This document shows, piece by piece, positions 9,194-21,598 of a stretch of 64,000 bases of DNA. Positions within the stretch are counted from its first letter, which is position 1; each line of letters begins with the position of its first letter. The position numbers and the translations under genes were made by a program. Origin of the DNA: Chondrosia reniformis (lineage: Eukaryota; Porifera; Demospongiae; Chondrillida; Chondrillidae); the NCBI GenBank assembly GCA_947172415.1, contig OX359200.1, positions 64,501-128,500 on the forward strand, read 5' to 3'. Under the pieces are notes generated by a model. It searched no databases. It was not told the DNA's origin and worked only from the letters and a program-made list of their open reading frames with translations.

Positions 9194-12100
9194 ATGGAAA
9201 ATGCAAGTAGCAGCTCGACCAGGTCCATCAGTCCAGTCGACAGCATCTCCTCAATGGAAGCTTCAGAGTGCAACAGTGTAGAGAACATGGACAGTAATGC
9301 AACTGCAAAGTTAAATGTTGAAGAAGAAAGACGTTACAGACGACTGCAGCATCTCTTGGAAAAGTCCAGCATTTACTCAAAGTTTTTGCTACAGAGAATG
9401 CAAAATCAAATAGAACACGAAAAGGAAGAAAGGAAAAAGGTGGGAAGGCGGCGGAAGACTGCAGTTAGCACTGAACAACAGCCAACTAACCCCGACAAGA
9501 AGGAATTTGGTTTGAGGGCCAAGAGAAAAGCGTCAGGTGACGTCTCTCCCAAGTCGTCTGCTCCTCGGCCGAAGCGTAAGAAGCAAGCTACTCAGGAAAG
9601 CTACAAAATGCAGGACTACATCAGCAACGAGGCAAGTATCTGGACAGCTGGAATATCACGTGATAGTCACGTGACTACTATTTCTAACTAGGGCCAACTC
9701 ATAAAAAAGTCCACAGAAAACCATAACAGTAATGAGAATATGGATCCGTGTGAGGAGGAAAAGACAAGTAAGTTGGTGTGTCCGCCGCACTGCTCCATCT
9801 GTCACTAGTCCCCTCTGTAGGAATGTTTGAGGGAGTTGAGGTCTCGTCTCGTCAGCCAAGGCTGTTTACTGGCGGTATAATGAGGGACTACCAGTTGGAT
9901 GGAATGGAGTGGCTAAAGGTACTGACAGCTCACTTTGGTAACTGGTTAATGTAGAGTGTCTCTGGTGCAGGTCCTCTGGGAGAACGGGGTCAACGGCATA
10001 TTGGGAGATGAGATGGGGCTGGGCAAGACCATTCAGTGTATAGCTCTGGTGGCCCTGCTAATGGGTAACGGAGTGAAGGGGCCATTTCTAGTCGTTGGAC
10101 CTCTCTCCACGCTCAACAACTGGGAGTCAGAGTTTAAAAGATTTGCTCCTACGGTAAGGATGGCGGCTAATGAGGGCCATGCCTTTCACTTGTCCTGTGT
10201 GTCCATTAGGTGCCCACGGTGCTGTACCACGGGTCCATGGATGAGAGGGAACTACTGAGGAGGAAGCACTTGACCTCTTTGAGTAGGAAGAAGGCTCTGG
10301 AGGAGAGAAGTGGCCCTGTGGTCATCACCAACTTTGAGACTTGCATGGCAGATGTGAAGTACCTGTATCACCAAAATTGGAAATATATCATTTTAGATGA
10401 AGGCCACCGTATTAAAAACATGAATTGTAAACTAGTTAAAGATTTAAAGAAGTTTAATGCAGAAAATAGATTATTACTGACTGGGACACCGCTGCAAAAC
10501 AACCTGTCTGAACTGTGGTCACTACTAAATTTTCTATTACCAGATGTCTTTGATGACCTGGAATGGTACGTGCAATCCTCTCTCAATGATACAGTGTCAT
10601 AGCTTGCATCTCCCTCTCTCTCTCTCTTTCTCTCTCTCTGTGCGTGCATGTAGTTTTGAGGAGTACTTTGACTTTACCTCAGTGGGAGACCAGACTGGAA
10701 ATGAAAAGATTCTTGCTCAGGAAAGAGAACAGAATGTTTTATCAACACTTCATCAGGTACTTCTCATCTGATGTCTGGTTGGTTGCTATGGAAACACTGA
10801 CCTCTGACTGTAGATTCTGACTCCATTTCTGTTGAGGAGACTGAAGAGTGATGTAGAGCTGCAAGTTCCTCCTAAAAAGGAAGTCCTGGTATACGCCCCC
10901 TTGTCCCCTGTCCAACTCAAACTGTACAAGGCACTCTTGGAGAATGCATTTACTGGTGGGCTGAGAGGCATGCACACCATATAAGGTAATGCCTTGTGTG
11001 CGCACCATATAAGGTAATGTCTTGTGTGTACAGCCCCTCCCAAAGAGGAAGAGGTAACGTCTCTGGCAGGACAGGGAAGAGGCAAGCGCAAGTGTACAAA
11101 AAGAGCTGAAATGGCAATCAAGTATGTCAGCTTTATCAGACAGTGTGTCCCAATCTTCAAGTTGCAGTAACATACGTACTTAGGATCCACCAGAATGAGG
11201 GACTTGTTCAGAAGCTGTTGCTTGGAGATGTTCAGTATGACGATTTGGTTCCTACTGAGGTGGTGAAGCAGAAGTGAGTCTCAAGCTTGCTAGCTAGTAT
11301 GTGCTCCTTCACTGCAGTACCCATTTCTCAGGGCACGTAGCTCAGTGTTCAATCTGAAGCTGGCGTCAATGATGATGATGTTTAGGAAGTGTGTTAACCA
11401 TCCCTACCTGATCGAGTTCCCACTGACTGAGAAGGGAGAGCTGAGGGTGGATGAGGACCTGATCAGGGGAGCGGGGAAGATGCTGCTGTTGGACAGGATG
11501 CTGCCCAGTCTGCTGCAGCTCGGTCACAAAGTAGGTCTGCTGCATTGAAGTGGCTAAATGAGTAGTGTCTACAGCTCATCTCCTCCCAAAGGTACTGGTG
11601 TTCTCGCAGATGACAATGATGCTGGATATAATTGAGGACTATCTAGAGATTAGGAGCTACAGGTATAGTCGGCTGGATGGTACAATGTCGCTCGCCATCC
11701 GACAGCAAGAGATGAAAAAGTTTAATGAAGATCCAGATTGTGGAATTTTCCTTGTAAGCACCCGAGCTGGAGGTCTGGGTATCAACTTGACAGCTGCTGA
11801 TACTGTCATTATTTATGACTCAGATTGGGTAGGTTAGCAGCTCCAAATGATGCACACCTCCCAATAGCTTGTGTTGCATCTTGTAGAATCCTCAGGCTGA
11901 CCTGCAGGCCCAAGATCGGTGCCACCGGATAGGACAGACCAAACCAGTGATGGTATACAGACTTGTGACGGCCAACACAATCGATCAAAAGATTGTTGAG
12001 ACAGCAGCTGGCAAAAGGAAACTCGAAAAGATGGTGATTCACAAGGGTAGGTCCAGCCGTGTCATGTCTGATGTGATATTCAGTGTGTAGTTCATCTGTT

Positions 12101-12342
12101 ACTGTGCAGGGCTCTTTAAGGGTCACAACCAAAAGGCCGAGTTGCTCACTTTGGATTCGCTGCGAGAACTGTTGGAGTCAATGGATCATGATAAGGTCTT
12201 TGAATCTGCTGGTAGTGAGGGAGTCATTTCAGATGAGATGCTAAAAAGACTCCTTGATCGATCCATGTGTACTGACCAAACTGAGAACGAACCGATGGAT
12301 GAAGAAACTGCTTCATTTTCAGTGCTTCAAACAACCACTTAA
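9194..12342 (+). CDS. HELLS: Lymphoid-specific helicase-type SNF2 ATPase, 13 exons
   Basis: HELLS/LSH is a nuclear SNF2-family remodeller that promotes DNA methylation and heterochromatin. Exons: 9194-9631, 9692-9767, 9821-9918, 9971-10153, 10210-10565, 10654-10756, 10814-10955, 11034-11121, 11184-11273, 11332-11530, 11592-11828, 11887-12046, 12110-12342, giving 800 aa (human 838). The N-terminal coiled coil contains [15 protein letters not shown], a HELLS signature. The ATPase domain starts at [17 protein letters not shown]. Motif I is DEMGLGKT and motif II is [53 protein letters not shown] and [13 protein letters not shown] follow. The DEGH form of motif II (not DEAH) matches HELLS. Exon 1 ends with a GC donor (GAG|GCAAGT). 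All joins preserve frame. Confidence 0.96.
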
Positions 12343-12431
12343 TATAAACTTCACTTATTAACTGTTTTACTGTTATTTGTCAAGTGATTGTCATGAATAT
12401 GCTAAAGTCATGAATATAATTATCTCCCAAA

Positions 12432-13646
12432 ATGGAGTGGCAATCTGTTCCTACTCTGGAGCCAGGTGTGACCATAGAAGCCAACGTCTGGTACGAGATA
12501 CCAGTGGGCGTGGTCGGGGAGAGGGTGGGTCCCTCTTTGAGTTACTTACCAGAGACTGATGGTGTGGTTCTGGTTGGAGGAGCAAACTCTGAAGGTCCTT
12601 TGGGAGACGTCTTTCTGCTGGACTGTGGTAAGTGAACAACAGCCCCAAGCTGATGAGATTAACTAGTGAATACCTTGATTTAGAGTCACTGGCTTGGAGA
12701 GAGTTGAAATCTGCATCCTTTCCAGCGAGATATGAGCATGCAGCGATTGGAGTAAGGGACAGGCTGGTTGTGTTTGGAGGTGCCAGAGCAGAGGGTCCCT
12801 TGAGTGACACTTGGAGGTACAACTTTGGTAAGCTGGCCGACTGACAGTATCATGTGCTGTCACAAGCATGCCTGTTTGCAGGAAAGGAGGAGTGGTCAGA
12901 GGTCAAGGCATCAGGGAACTCCCCCTCATCTAGAACTCTGCATGCAGCTGGTGTGTACAAGGAGGCCTTGGTTGTGTTTGGAGGTGGAGAACGTGGGTCT
13001 ACCCCAGTAAAGGATTTGCAGGTATACAAGCTACCTATTCAAAATGAAAAGTGGGAGGAGCTACCGGTCAAGGGCACACCCCCTTCCCCAAGACAAGGAC
13101 ACAGCTGCTGCAGCTTAATGTCAGAACTGTTTGTGTTTGGTGGAATGTCTGACCAGGAAGTGTTTGGAGATCTCTTTGCCTTCTCCTTTGGTATGTCATA
13201 CAAGTAGCATTGCTCACACAGCCTATGTACTAGTTGTGTCATGCAGATGAGTTGCTATGGAAACAGCCACAAATGTCAGGTAGACCACCTTGTCCGAGGG
13301 CAGCTCATGGGTGTGTTGCTAGAGAGAGTGAAATGTTTGTGTTTGGAGGTCTAAGCATGCAGGGTCCCTTGAACGACCTTCACGTGATGAGCAAGCACGG
13401 AGGTGAGTCGTTAGCAGTAGCTACATCATCAGCAGATGCACCCTTCCGCTCTCCTCCTCAGATGTGCTGCAGTGGAGCCAGTTGGAGGCACATTGTGCTC
13501 CCTCTCCACGTCTGGACATGGGGATATGTAGAGCACCCATTAGGTCACAGAAGAAAGGGGAAGACCCTAAATATATTATTCTGATATATGGTGGTGTTGA
13601 CACAAATGGACAAATATTTGATGACTGTTATGCAATTCTTATCTAG
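12432..13646 (+). CDS. RABEPK: Rab9 effector protein with kelch motifs, 5 exons
   Basis: RABEPK (p40) is a kelch beta-propeller protein linked to Rab9-dependent endosome-to-Golgi transport. Exons are 12432-12627, 12684-12827, 12882-13190, 13247-13402 and 13462-13646, giving 329 aa. Six kelch-type blades are visible, each ending in a hydrophobic-GG pair (VVLVGGANSEG, LVVFGGARAEG, LVVFGGGERGS, LFVFGGMSDQE, MFVFGGLSMQG, LIYGGVDTNGQ). The opening residues (LEPGVTIEANVWYEIPV) and the FGGGERG blade match the RABEPK family rather than generic kelch proteins. It lies 89 bp downstream of HELLS in the same orientation. Introns are all 53-59 bp. Confidence 0.9.
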
Positions 13647-13730
13647 TGTTATGCAATGTTAGCCATTGGTATGTGACTATTCTGTAATTCCACATCAGCA
13701 TATAAATAACCTACAATGAGGGAGAGGGTA

Positions 13731-16651
13731 TTAAAGAGGAGAGGGAAAGAGGTAGCTGGGTTGGTGAATACCTTGCTTTCTTGCCTCAGAATGCCAGACC
13801 ATTCTCTGCTGCACTTGTAAGGCTTTTGCTTCCTCCTTGTGTCGCCTGCTCATCTGACACTGCAACAACACACCAATGTTACACCTCTGTTGCTATGGTA
13901 ACTGCATATATTAAAGGGGTACCTTCAAAGAGTACACTTTGTCCCAGATGTCTGTCAAACAACTCTCCAGGAGGTGCTTCTGTCTGAGGTCCTCCTCCAC
14001 TGTGCCTGTCTCTCTGCCAACCTCACCTTTCTCACTTTGGTCATACGTGACTTTATTTTGTGTAACTGTCTGCCATCCCTTCAGCTTCTCCAAAAGGTAG
14101 CTGCAGACTGTGGGGGGCGGGGCACATTGCATAACTTTAAAATGGCTCCTCAGCAGCTCATCCTCCAGATGCAACTGAAGCCTCTCCTAATATGGAAGAA
14201 GTGACACCATTGAAAAGAACTAAAGAGTTGACACAGTCAATTTACTTGTTCAAGAAGCACTTTTACTTCCAAATTTCTCCTTTCTCTTTCCTGAGTAGCA
14301 TAGAGCTCTCGCAGACTGACAGGTACTGGTGGCACAAGTGACTAAAGTGATGCAACAGATGTTCATCCAATGGGAGTGCACTCTCATAGCACTGCTCACC
14401 TGCGGGTCTCTGAGGGGCTGGCTGGAGAGCTGGTCTGAAAGGTACTGCTTGTTCACTGTCAGATAATTGTGCAGTTTGCCTTCTCCTGTCAGAGAAGGGA
14501 CTTTGTAGGACTTCCTCAACATGACCACTTCAGACTGGACCACTGGACGATACCGCTTCTTTACTGGCTGCCATGGCAACAGAAAGAGGGTAAAGGCCAC
14601 ATCACTATACTATCAAGGATATCTGCGTAACTCACAAGCGAGGAGCACTGATCTACATAAATACAAAATAGTTTCTCAAAATTGGGTCAATTCAATGTAA
14701 TATTGTCTAACCTCGGCATCTCTTTCCACTTCCGTCTCCTCTGGTGTGTCGTGGGCTTGTAGTGGGAACATGTGACTTGGACTTGACACTTTTATTACTC
14801 CCTGTCACAGAGTCATGGCTTGTTGCTATGGTAGCAAGGGAAAAGAGTGCATCACTTGTAGAAGTAGCAGGACTGATGGTGGGCGGGGTCATCTTGGTGG
14901 GTGGGGTCATCTTGCCGGGTGTACGGCCACTGCTGATGTACTTGGTAAAATTCAGTGATATAGGTAAGGAGGAGGGTGAGGAGGTGGGCGTGGCCTGGGT
15001 CGGACTGGCTTTCTTGTGGGCAGGAGAGGGAGAGGTGGTCTTGTGCTGTGGGGACTCAGAGGGACTGCAGCTCATGTATGAAGACCCTTCGGCTGCCTGT
15101 AGCAGACACTCCAACGGACTCCGGAAGCCTCCGGTGGGTGTGATCACATGAGGGTCATGTGACAGTGAGGACTTAGGGGAAGCCCCTTCATCCTGGCTGG
15201 GGATAGCTGGTCCACAGTAGGTATGGTCACTTGGAATGTGGAGGCTGAGACGCGAAGGGGACTTGGCTTTGTAGGAGGGGACAGTCTTGGTCTCCATGGA
15301 TACCTTCTTGGATGTCAAGTGATCAGTCTTTACTGGGTCACTCTTCTTTTCACTGACAGTCTCTTCATCACTGGGGACTTTCCCTTCAGCAGTTGTGTCA
15401 CTATTAGCTGGAAGAAGTGGTGCAGTGTGTTGCTCATGTGATCCACTCTCCAAATTAGGCTCTTTGCCAGCTCCTCTGTCAGCAAGGCGCTCATGCTCTG
15501 GGGTCCCTTGGTCATCGACCTGATCCACATTCACTTCATCCTCAAGAGCAGCGGGATTGCTATCATCAAAGAGCTGCTTTACTTGAGGGGGCTTTCCCTT
15601 CCTCTGGACCACATCAAGAGGCAAGGAGACAATTAGTGAGGTACAGGTAGGGTCCTCCTCGCAAGGCAATTTAAACTTCTTTTTAGGTGTCTCCATCTTG
15701 GCATGTTGAATGGTCTTCCTTGGGGAGACTCGGAGCTGTCCCACATCACCTGGGTCTCCCTTGCCTTGCAAAATGGCTATCATTCGACTGTCCTGATCCT
15801 CTTTGGCCACTGAGAGAGGTGAGATGTCCTTTGAGTTTGCCCTGTCAGGGTCGCTGCCATGTTTGACCAGAATAGAGGCAATCTCATAATGGCTGCACTG
15901 CACTGCATCCAGCAGCACAGAAGTATTGTGGTACCCCAAGATGTTAACAGAACTGCCCTTCTCCAACAAGTACTGTACCACTGCCAGATGGCCGTGGTTC
16001 ACTGCCTCGTGCAAGGGTGTCCAAGCTGGAATAGGTACATTTGCAGTAAGATCAGCAAGGCTAACTGATATACAACTTACAAGCATTATCAACAGCATTC
16101 ACATCAGCTCCTTCACTTAGCAATGAAACCACAGCTTTCATATCGCCACGGATACAGGCACAGTGAAGTAGTGTTTCACCTACATACAAATCAATGTACG
16201 CGTGTATCTGTTACCATATCCCAACTGACATATGCTTCACCTCTCTCATTCCTTTTGCTCATTCTACCTCTGCTGGGCAGGGAGGGGGTCTCTTTGGGGG
16301 AAATCCCTTCAATTAGGGCACCTGGGCTAGCTACTGGCGACGAGAGCTGCATAGCCAAAGCCAACTGTTGTCTTTCCGTCAAGTGAGGCTTGATAGTAAG
16401 GGGCGTGGTCGAGGAGGCATGACGGTGCTTTTTTCTCTTCCGTACTGTCGACGTGGTGACTGGTGTAGCCACTTCTTCTTGACAAGGAACCTCGGCGCTC
16501 TTGGTACCACCAGATTCAGCAATCGCAGAAATGTCTGAAGAATCCTTCATCTAAAACAATTGAAAAGGAATTTTCACATAATCTCGTTATGAGTTGAAAT
16601 GCTAGCAACTATTGCAGCTCTCAAATTTACCTCGGGGTTGGTGGCCGCCAT
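13731..16651 (-). CDS. ANKRD11/12-like ankyrin-repeat co-regulator, 8 exons
   Basis: Exons on the minus strand: 16651-16631, 16550-16241, 16179-16081, 16025-14712, 14652-14636 (17 nt), 14567-14400, 14186-13923, 13859-13731, giving 773 aa. An N-terminal LTERQQLALAMQ block and KRNERGET lead into about four ankyrin repeats (TLLHCACIRGDMKAVVSLL, TPLHEAVNHGHLAVVQYLL and on), the same order as vertebrate ANKRD11/12. A long Ser/Thr/Pro-rich disordered region follows. The C-terminal RRHKEEAKALQVQQRMVWHSE corresponds to the conserved ANKRD11/12 tail. The protein is far shorter than vertebrate ANKRD11 (over 2600 aa) because the middle is reduced. A role in histone-deacetylase-linked repression is by family analogy. 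The last exon is taken to its TAA, although GAG|GCAAGA near its end could be another GC donor. Confidence 0.87.
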
Positions 16652-16857
16652 TTTCTTTTAAAGTAACGATTCTCTATTGTATTTGATTGTCGATATTAAT
16701 CGTACATTGTAATATGCTATTATAGTCGTAGACTTTCAGTATAATATACTTATAAGCTTTGCCATAGAAACCAATAAACTTTAAATTATCATATGGACTT
16801 CCATTGACTTTTATTGGACTGAAATCCATTATTACACACACAGACACATCTAAGTAG

Positions 16858-18201
16858 CTACAGTGACTGATAGGAGGAGAGAACATGTTCTGTTTCCAAT
16901 AGAGCATCTATGAAGGTATCTTCTTCTAACCCATACCGGAGGTACTGGTAAAGGAAGGCCTTTGTAGAGTACTTTTGTGACACACGAGTACACAATGAGT
17001 CCAGCAGGCCTACCAGACCCTGTCCATTGTACAGCACTGCACCTGACTTTTCATAGCCATTCATCTTATGTGGATGGCAGAATGTTGACAATCCCTCTCC
17101 AGTCGGAGAGAGAGCACTAAACAGATCGGGATTAGTGAAGGAGGTGACGTCCACCTGAGGGGCCAAGGCTCCTCTCAAGTGAAGGGACACTGCCAAGTTC
17201 CTGTTTGTCTTGTAGAGAGGACATCTGGTTGTCTCAGATGGCAGTGTAGCAGACCAGTTGAGTCCCTCTTCCAAAGCAGTCGCAGTTACCAGCATTTGTC
17301 GGAGATGCTTGAGCAGGCCAGGCCACGTGTAGCTGCTGAACGCCTGAGAGGCCTCGGGCACCTGTGGGATGCTTGCAAGAGAGAGGAGCTTGTACTGAGG
17401 ATGAGCTACAAGGTGACTGATTACATCACCAAAGTGAAAGGATCGTGCACCACTCCATGGGGAGCTAAGGGAATTCCCCCTTTTTGTTGCTGGTTGTAGT
17501 ACACTTGCTAGCTCATGGCAAATAACTTTGTTAATACTGCCAAAGGAGATTTGCTTCAAGTTTAACAGTTTAGAACATATTTTGTGCATGTCATCATTTG
17601 AAATGACTAGCACAGCATCAGAAGAAGAATGTAACTTTGAAAGTGTCAAGATTGTATTGTAGTCTTGCACAATCACTTCTCCACTAGAGTATGGCCAAGT
17701 AATCTGATTGGCTACAAAGCAGTGACTGTAGTTGTCTTGCAACAGCTCAGTAACATATGTTCCTACTCCAGAGCCTGTTCCACCCGCCACACTCATGAGC
17801 ACCAGAAAGGAGCCAAAGCGGTCGCACTGTTCCAACTGTCTCTGAACCATATCCAGGACACTATTCTCCATTGCGGGGGCGTGCACACAGTAGCCATTTC
17901 CCCAATTGTTACCAGAACCTCTCGTTTGACTGTATACGCACTTCGGATCGTATTGAAGAAAGCTACTTCGGGACTGTTCCAAACACTGTTGAATCACTTT
18001 ATGTTCCATGTCTATCAAAATAGCTCGCGCTGTCAGCTTCTTACGACTCGAATCTTCGATAAAGAACCTGTTAAGAGAAATACTTTCATAATCCAAGTGC
18101 CCAGACGTTCTGGCTGACGTGCAGTCGTTTAATATTGTTCTACTCAAACGATTGCCAATTTGATTCCCGCATTGTCCTATCTGTATGCAAACCACTGCCA
18201 T
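16858..18201 (-). CDS. TUBD1: Delta-tubulin, intronless
   Basis: Delta-tubulin is needed for triplet microtubules of centrioles and basal bodies. This is a single 447-aa open frame starting MAVVCIQIGQCGNQIG. The tubulin signature GGTGSG (about residues 138-143) lies in MSVAGGTGSGVG. Delta-specific segments are RGSGNNWGNGYCVH, NQITWPYSSGEVIVQDYN and KQISFGSINKV. The length matches the family (human 453). No intron interrupts it, unlike most neighbours. An upstream in-frame start would add nine residues before the conserved Met, but the tubulin N-terminus fixes the start at 18201. Confidence 0.95.
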   Translation of the reverse strand: MAVVCIQIGQCGNQIGNRLSRTILNDCTSARTSGHLDYESISLNRFFIEDSSRKKLTARAILIDMEHKVIQQCLEQSRSSFLQYDPKCVYSQTRGSGNNWGNGYCVHAPAMENSVLDMVQRQLEQCDRFGSFLVLMSVAGGTGSGVGTYVTELLQDNYSHCFVANQITWPYSSGEVIVQDYNTILTLSKLHSSSDAVLVISNDDMHKICSKLLNLKQISFGSINKVICHELASVLQPATKRGNSLSSPWSGARSFHFGDVISHLVAHPQYKLLSLASIPQVPEASQAFSSYTWPGLLKHLRQMLVTATALEEGLNWSATLPSETTRCPLYKTNRNLAVSLHLRGALAPQVDVTSFTNPDLFSALSPTGEGLSTFCHPHKMNGYEKSGAVLYNGQGLVGLLDSLCTRVSQKYSTKAFLYQYLRYGLEEDTFIDALLETEHVLSSYQSL

Positions 18202-18540
18202 AATGGAGAAAGATATAAAGGAAACCACAAGTCTTTGGTAAAGTTGTAAATAGCTACTACAAATACTTTCAACCTACCTATTCAGAGTGACATTCTACTC
18301 ATTATAAATTGGTAATGAGGTTTGTAGACAAATTAGCTTTACGATATTCGGATAATAGTACATAATCGCAGAGCTGTTTCATTTCCATTACATTTAACAT
18401 TAGTGACTACTTTGTGTGCTGATTCACGAATGGTAGCTACAGTTCGTCAACTATACTATTTGCGTTAATAATTACAAATTTATAATCTATATTCAAGCAT
18501 ACATTGCAATTTTAAAACTAATTACTAAAATATTTCATAT
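18202..18540. other. AT-rich intergenic DNA upstream of TUBD1
   Basis: The stretch is AT-rich with no convincing exon, RNA gene or full satellite monomer. The TUBD1 promoter is presumably at its left end. The right end grades into the first, partial satellite monomer. Confidence 0.6.
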
Positions 18541-18680
18541 CATGGCACTGTCAAATGCAAAGATATGAAGCTGTAACTTGGTTTCAGCATTCACAGACAT
18601 GTATGAAACAGGTCCAGTGAGTTATTGAAATTTTTATAAATCTTTACATTTGCCCTATCTCTCACTATACATTAATTTCG

Positions 18681-19741
18681 TATATATATGCCAGGTAATT
18701 GCTTAATGTTAAAAATGGCCGACCCTAAGAAGTATAAACAAATTCAGTACCATGTATATATAGATCTGATAGACTAGAGCGCTTTCAAAGATTTCTTCTG
18801 AGCATAGATATGCACTGTGTAGTAGGTGACTGTTTGTGAACTAGTTATCTATCCATATGTACTATATGGATGTCGCTTAAAGTGAAATTTCGTCAATCGA
18901 CGGCCAACGAAACTCCAAAGAAAAAAAGTTGGACCATACCGAACGCTACCATCCACGACGCTCAGAGGCCGGGATCGGTGGTAACGCTCTGCCGAGTTGA
19001 GCTTTGGGTGTCACTTGCGTGAGAAGAACCAGTTCTTCTCGATATGGCCGACTCATATGAATCCTAAGATATCAGATGCCAATCCCACATACGTGGAACC
19101 CCCCCGAAATCCGGATTATTGGTGAGCACGTCTCTATGGCACCAACCGATTAGGAGACAGCTTCAGAGTCTAAGCGCTACCAACCTCTATGGGAACCGCT
19201 ACCACCATAGAGATGTGTCCAGGTAGGCCTACTTTATAAGGTTTTTTGCCTCTATTTAAACAACAAAATTTCCAAAGAAAACGGTTGTGGTTGGCGCTAT
19301 TCCATACTTAAGAATAGGGTATTTGCGAGAAAAATATGGTCCAATTATTTCTCGTTAATTACAGATCAGGGCATCGTTTCAAGCAATTTTGCACATATAC
19401 TCCGTATTTGTGGTCCATCTCGAAACTGGAGAAACTGGATAAAATCCTGTGTGTGTCTCCATAGGCCGAGGAGAACGGCTTTTCCGGTCCCATGTAGAAA
19501 CGATTTTAGCGAGAGGTGTTCCGATATAAACGATTAATACTACAAACAGACACACTCAATCTCAAGTGCTGTAAAACGATAATGGCTGCTGACTTCTATA
19601 TAGATACCTTCTGATAGCTGTGTTTGGACTGTCTGTGTGTTTCTAGTTGGCCCCAGGTATGTAAAATGTTTTAGACTCAGGAGTTCCGATATTGTGTATG
19701 AAATTATCGGACGATATATATGTACTATATAGAAATTTCAT
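18681..19741. repeat. Interspersed 1.06-kb unit, copy 1
   Basis: This reference copy starts in TATATATGCCAGGTAATTGC and ends in ATATAGAAATTTCATG. Inverted repeats are at 18851-18871 (ATCCATAT/ATATGGAT), 18960-19002 (bulged), 19021-19040 (GAGAAGAACCAGTTCTTCTC), 19108-19117 (AATCCGGATT), 19126-19139 with 19205-19218, and 19297-19317. It is distinctly less AT-rich than the monomers. No open frame of note and no recognisable transposon termini or target-site duplication were seen. Confidence 0.9.
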
Positions 19742-21598
19742 GTGTACATTTAATTCAGTTCTGTAACCTGTCAAATTGATATATATGAAGCTAAAACTTG
19801 GTGTCAACATTTACAGACATGTATGAAACAGGTCCAGTGGGTTATTGAAATTTTTATAAATCTTTACATTTGCCCTATCTCTCACCATACATTAAATTGG
19901 TATACCAGTATTGTAATGTACATTTGGCTCTGTAACTCTGCCAAATGGAAAGATATAAAGCTGTAACTTGGTTTCAGCATTCACAGACATGTATGAAACA
20001 GGTCCAGTGAGTTATTGAAATTTTTATAAATCTTTACATTTGCCCTATCTCTCACCATACATTAAATTCATATACCAGTATTGTAATGTACATTTGTCTC
20101 TGTAACTCTGCCAAATGGAAAGATATAAAGCTGTAACTTGGTTTCAGCATTCACAGACATGTATGAAACAGGTCGAGTGGGTTATTGAAATTTTTATAAA
20201 TCTTTACATTTGCCCTATCTCTCACCATACATTAAATTGGTATACCAGTTTTGTAATGTACATTTGGCTCTGTAACTCTGCCAAATGGAAAGATATGAAG
20301 CTGTAACTGGTTTCAGCATTCACAGACATGTATGAAACATTTGCTGTGGGATTTTGAAATTTTTATAAATCTTTACATTTGCCCTATCTCTCACCATACA
20401 TTAAATTGGTATACCAGTATTGTAATGTACATTTGGCTCTGTAACTCTGCCAAATGGAAAGATATGAAGCTTAAACTTGGTTTCAGCATTCACAGACATG
20501 TATGAAACAAGTCCAGTGAGTTATTGAAATTTTTATAAATCTTTACATTTGCCCTATCTCTCACAATACATTAAATTCGTATACCAGTTTTGTAATGGAC
20601 ATTTGGCTCTGTAACTCTGCCAAATGGAAAGATATGAAGCTGTAACGTGGTGTCAACATTCACAGACATGTATGAAACAAGTCCAGGGGGTTATTGAAAT
20701 TTTAATAAATCATTACATTTGCCCTATCTCTCACCATACATTAAATTCGTATACCAGTATTGTAATGGACATTTGGCTCTGTAACTCTGCCAAATGGAAA
20801 GATATGAAGCTGTAACGTGGTGTCAACATTCACAGACATGTATGAAACAAGTCCAGTGGGTTATTGAAATTTTTATAAATCTTAACATTTGCCCTATCTC
20901 TCACCATACATTAAATTCGTATACCAGTATTGTAATGTACATTTGGCTCTGTAACTCTGTCAAATTGATATATATGAAGCTTAAACTTGGCGTCAACATT
21001 CACAGACATGTATGAAACAGGTCCAGTGGGTTATTGAAATTTTTATAAATCTTTACATTTGCCCTATCTCTCACCATACATTAAATTCGTATACCAGTAT
21101 TGTAATGTACATTTGGCTCTGTAACTCTGCCAAATGGAAAGATATGAAGCTGTAACTTGGTTTCAGCATTCACAGACATGTATGAAACATTTGCTGTGGG
21201 ATTTTGAAATTTTTATAAATCTTTACATTTGCCCTATCTCTCACCATACATTGAATTGGTATACCAGTATTGTAATGTACATTTGGCTCTGTAACTCTGC
21301 CAAATGGAAAGATATGAAGCTGTAACTGGTTTCAGCATTCACAGACATGTATGAAACAAGTCCAGTGGGTTATTGAAATTTTTATAAATCTTAACATTTA
21401 CCCTATCTCTCACCATACATTGAATTGGTATACCAGTATTGTAATGTACATTTAGCTCTGTAACTCTGACAAATGGAAAGATATGAAGCTGTAACTTGGT
21501 TTCAGCATTCACAGACATGTATGAAACAAGTCCAGTGAGTTATTGAAATTTTTATAAATCTTTACATTTTCCCTATCTCTCACTATACATTAATTTCG

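Noticed and set aside
18900-19220. 5S rRNA or tRNA gene inside the 1.06-kb unit
   Set aside because: CCATACCGAACG and hairpins were suggestive, but no 5S internal control region, tRNA cloverleaf or B box could be fitted on either strand.
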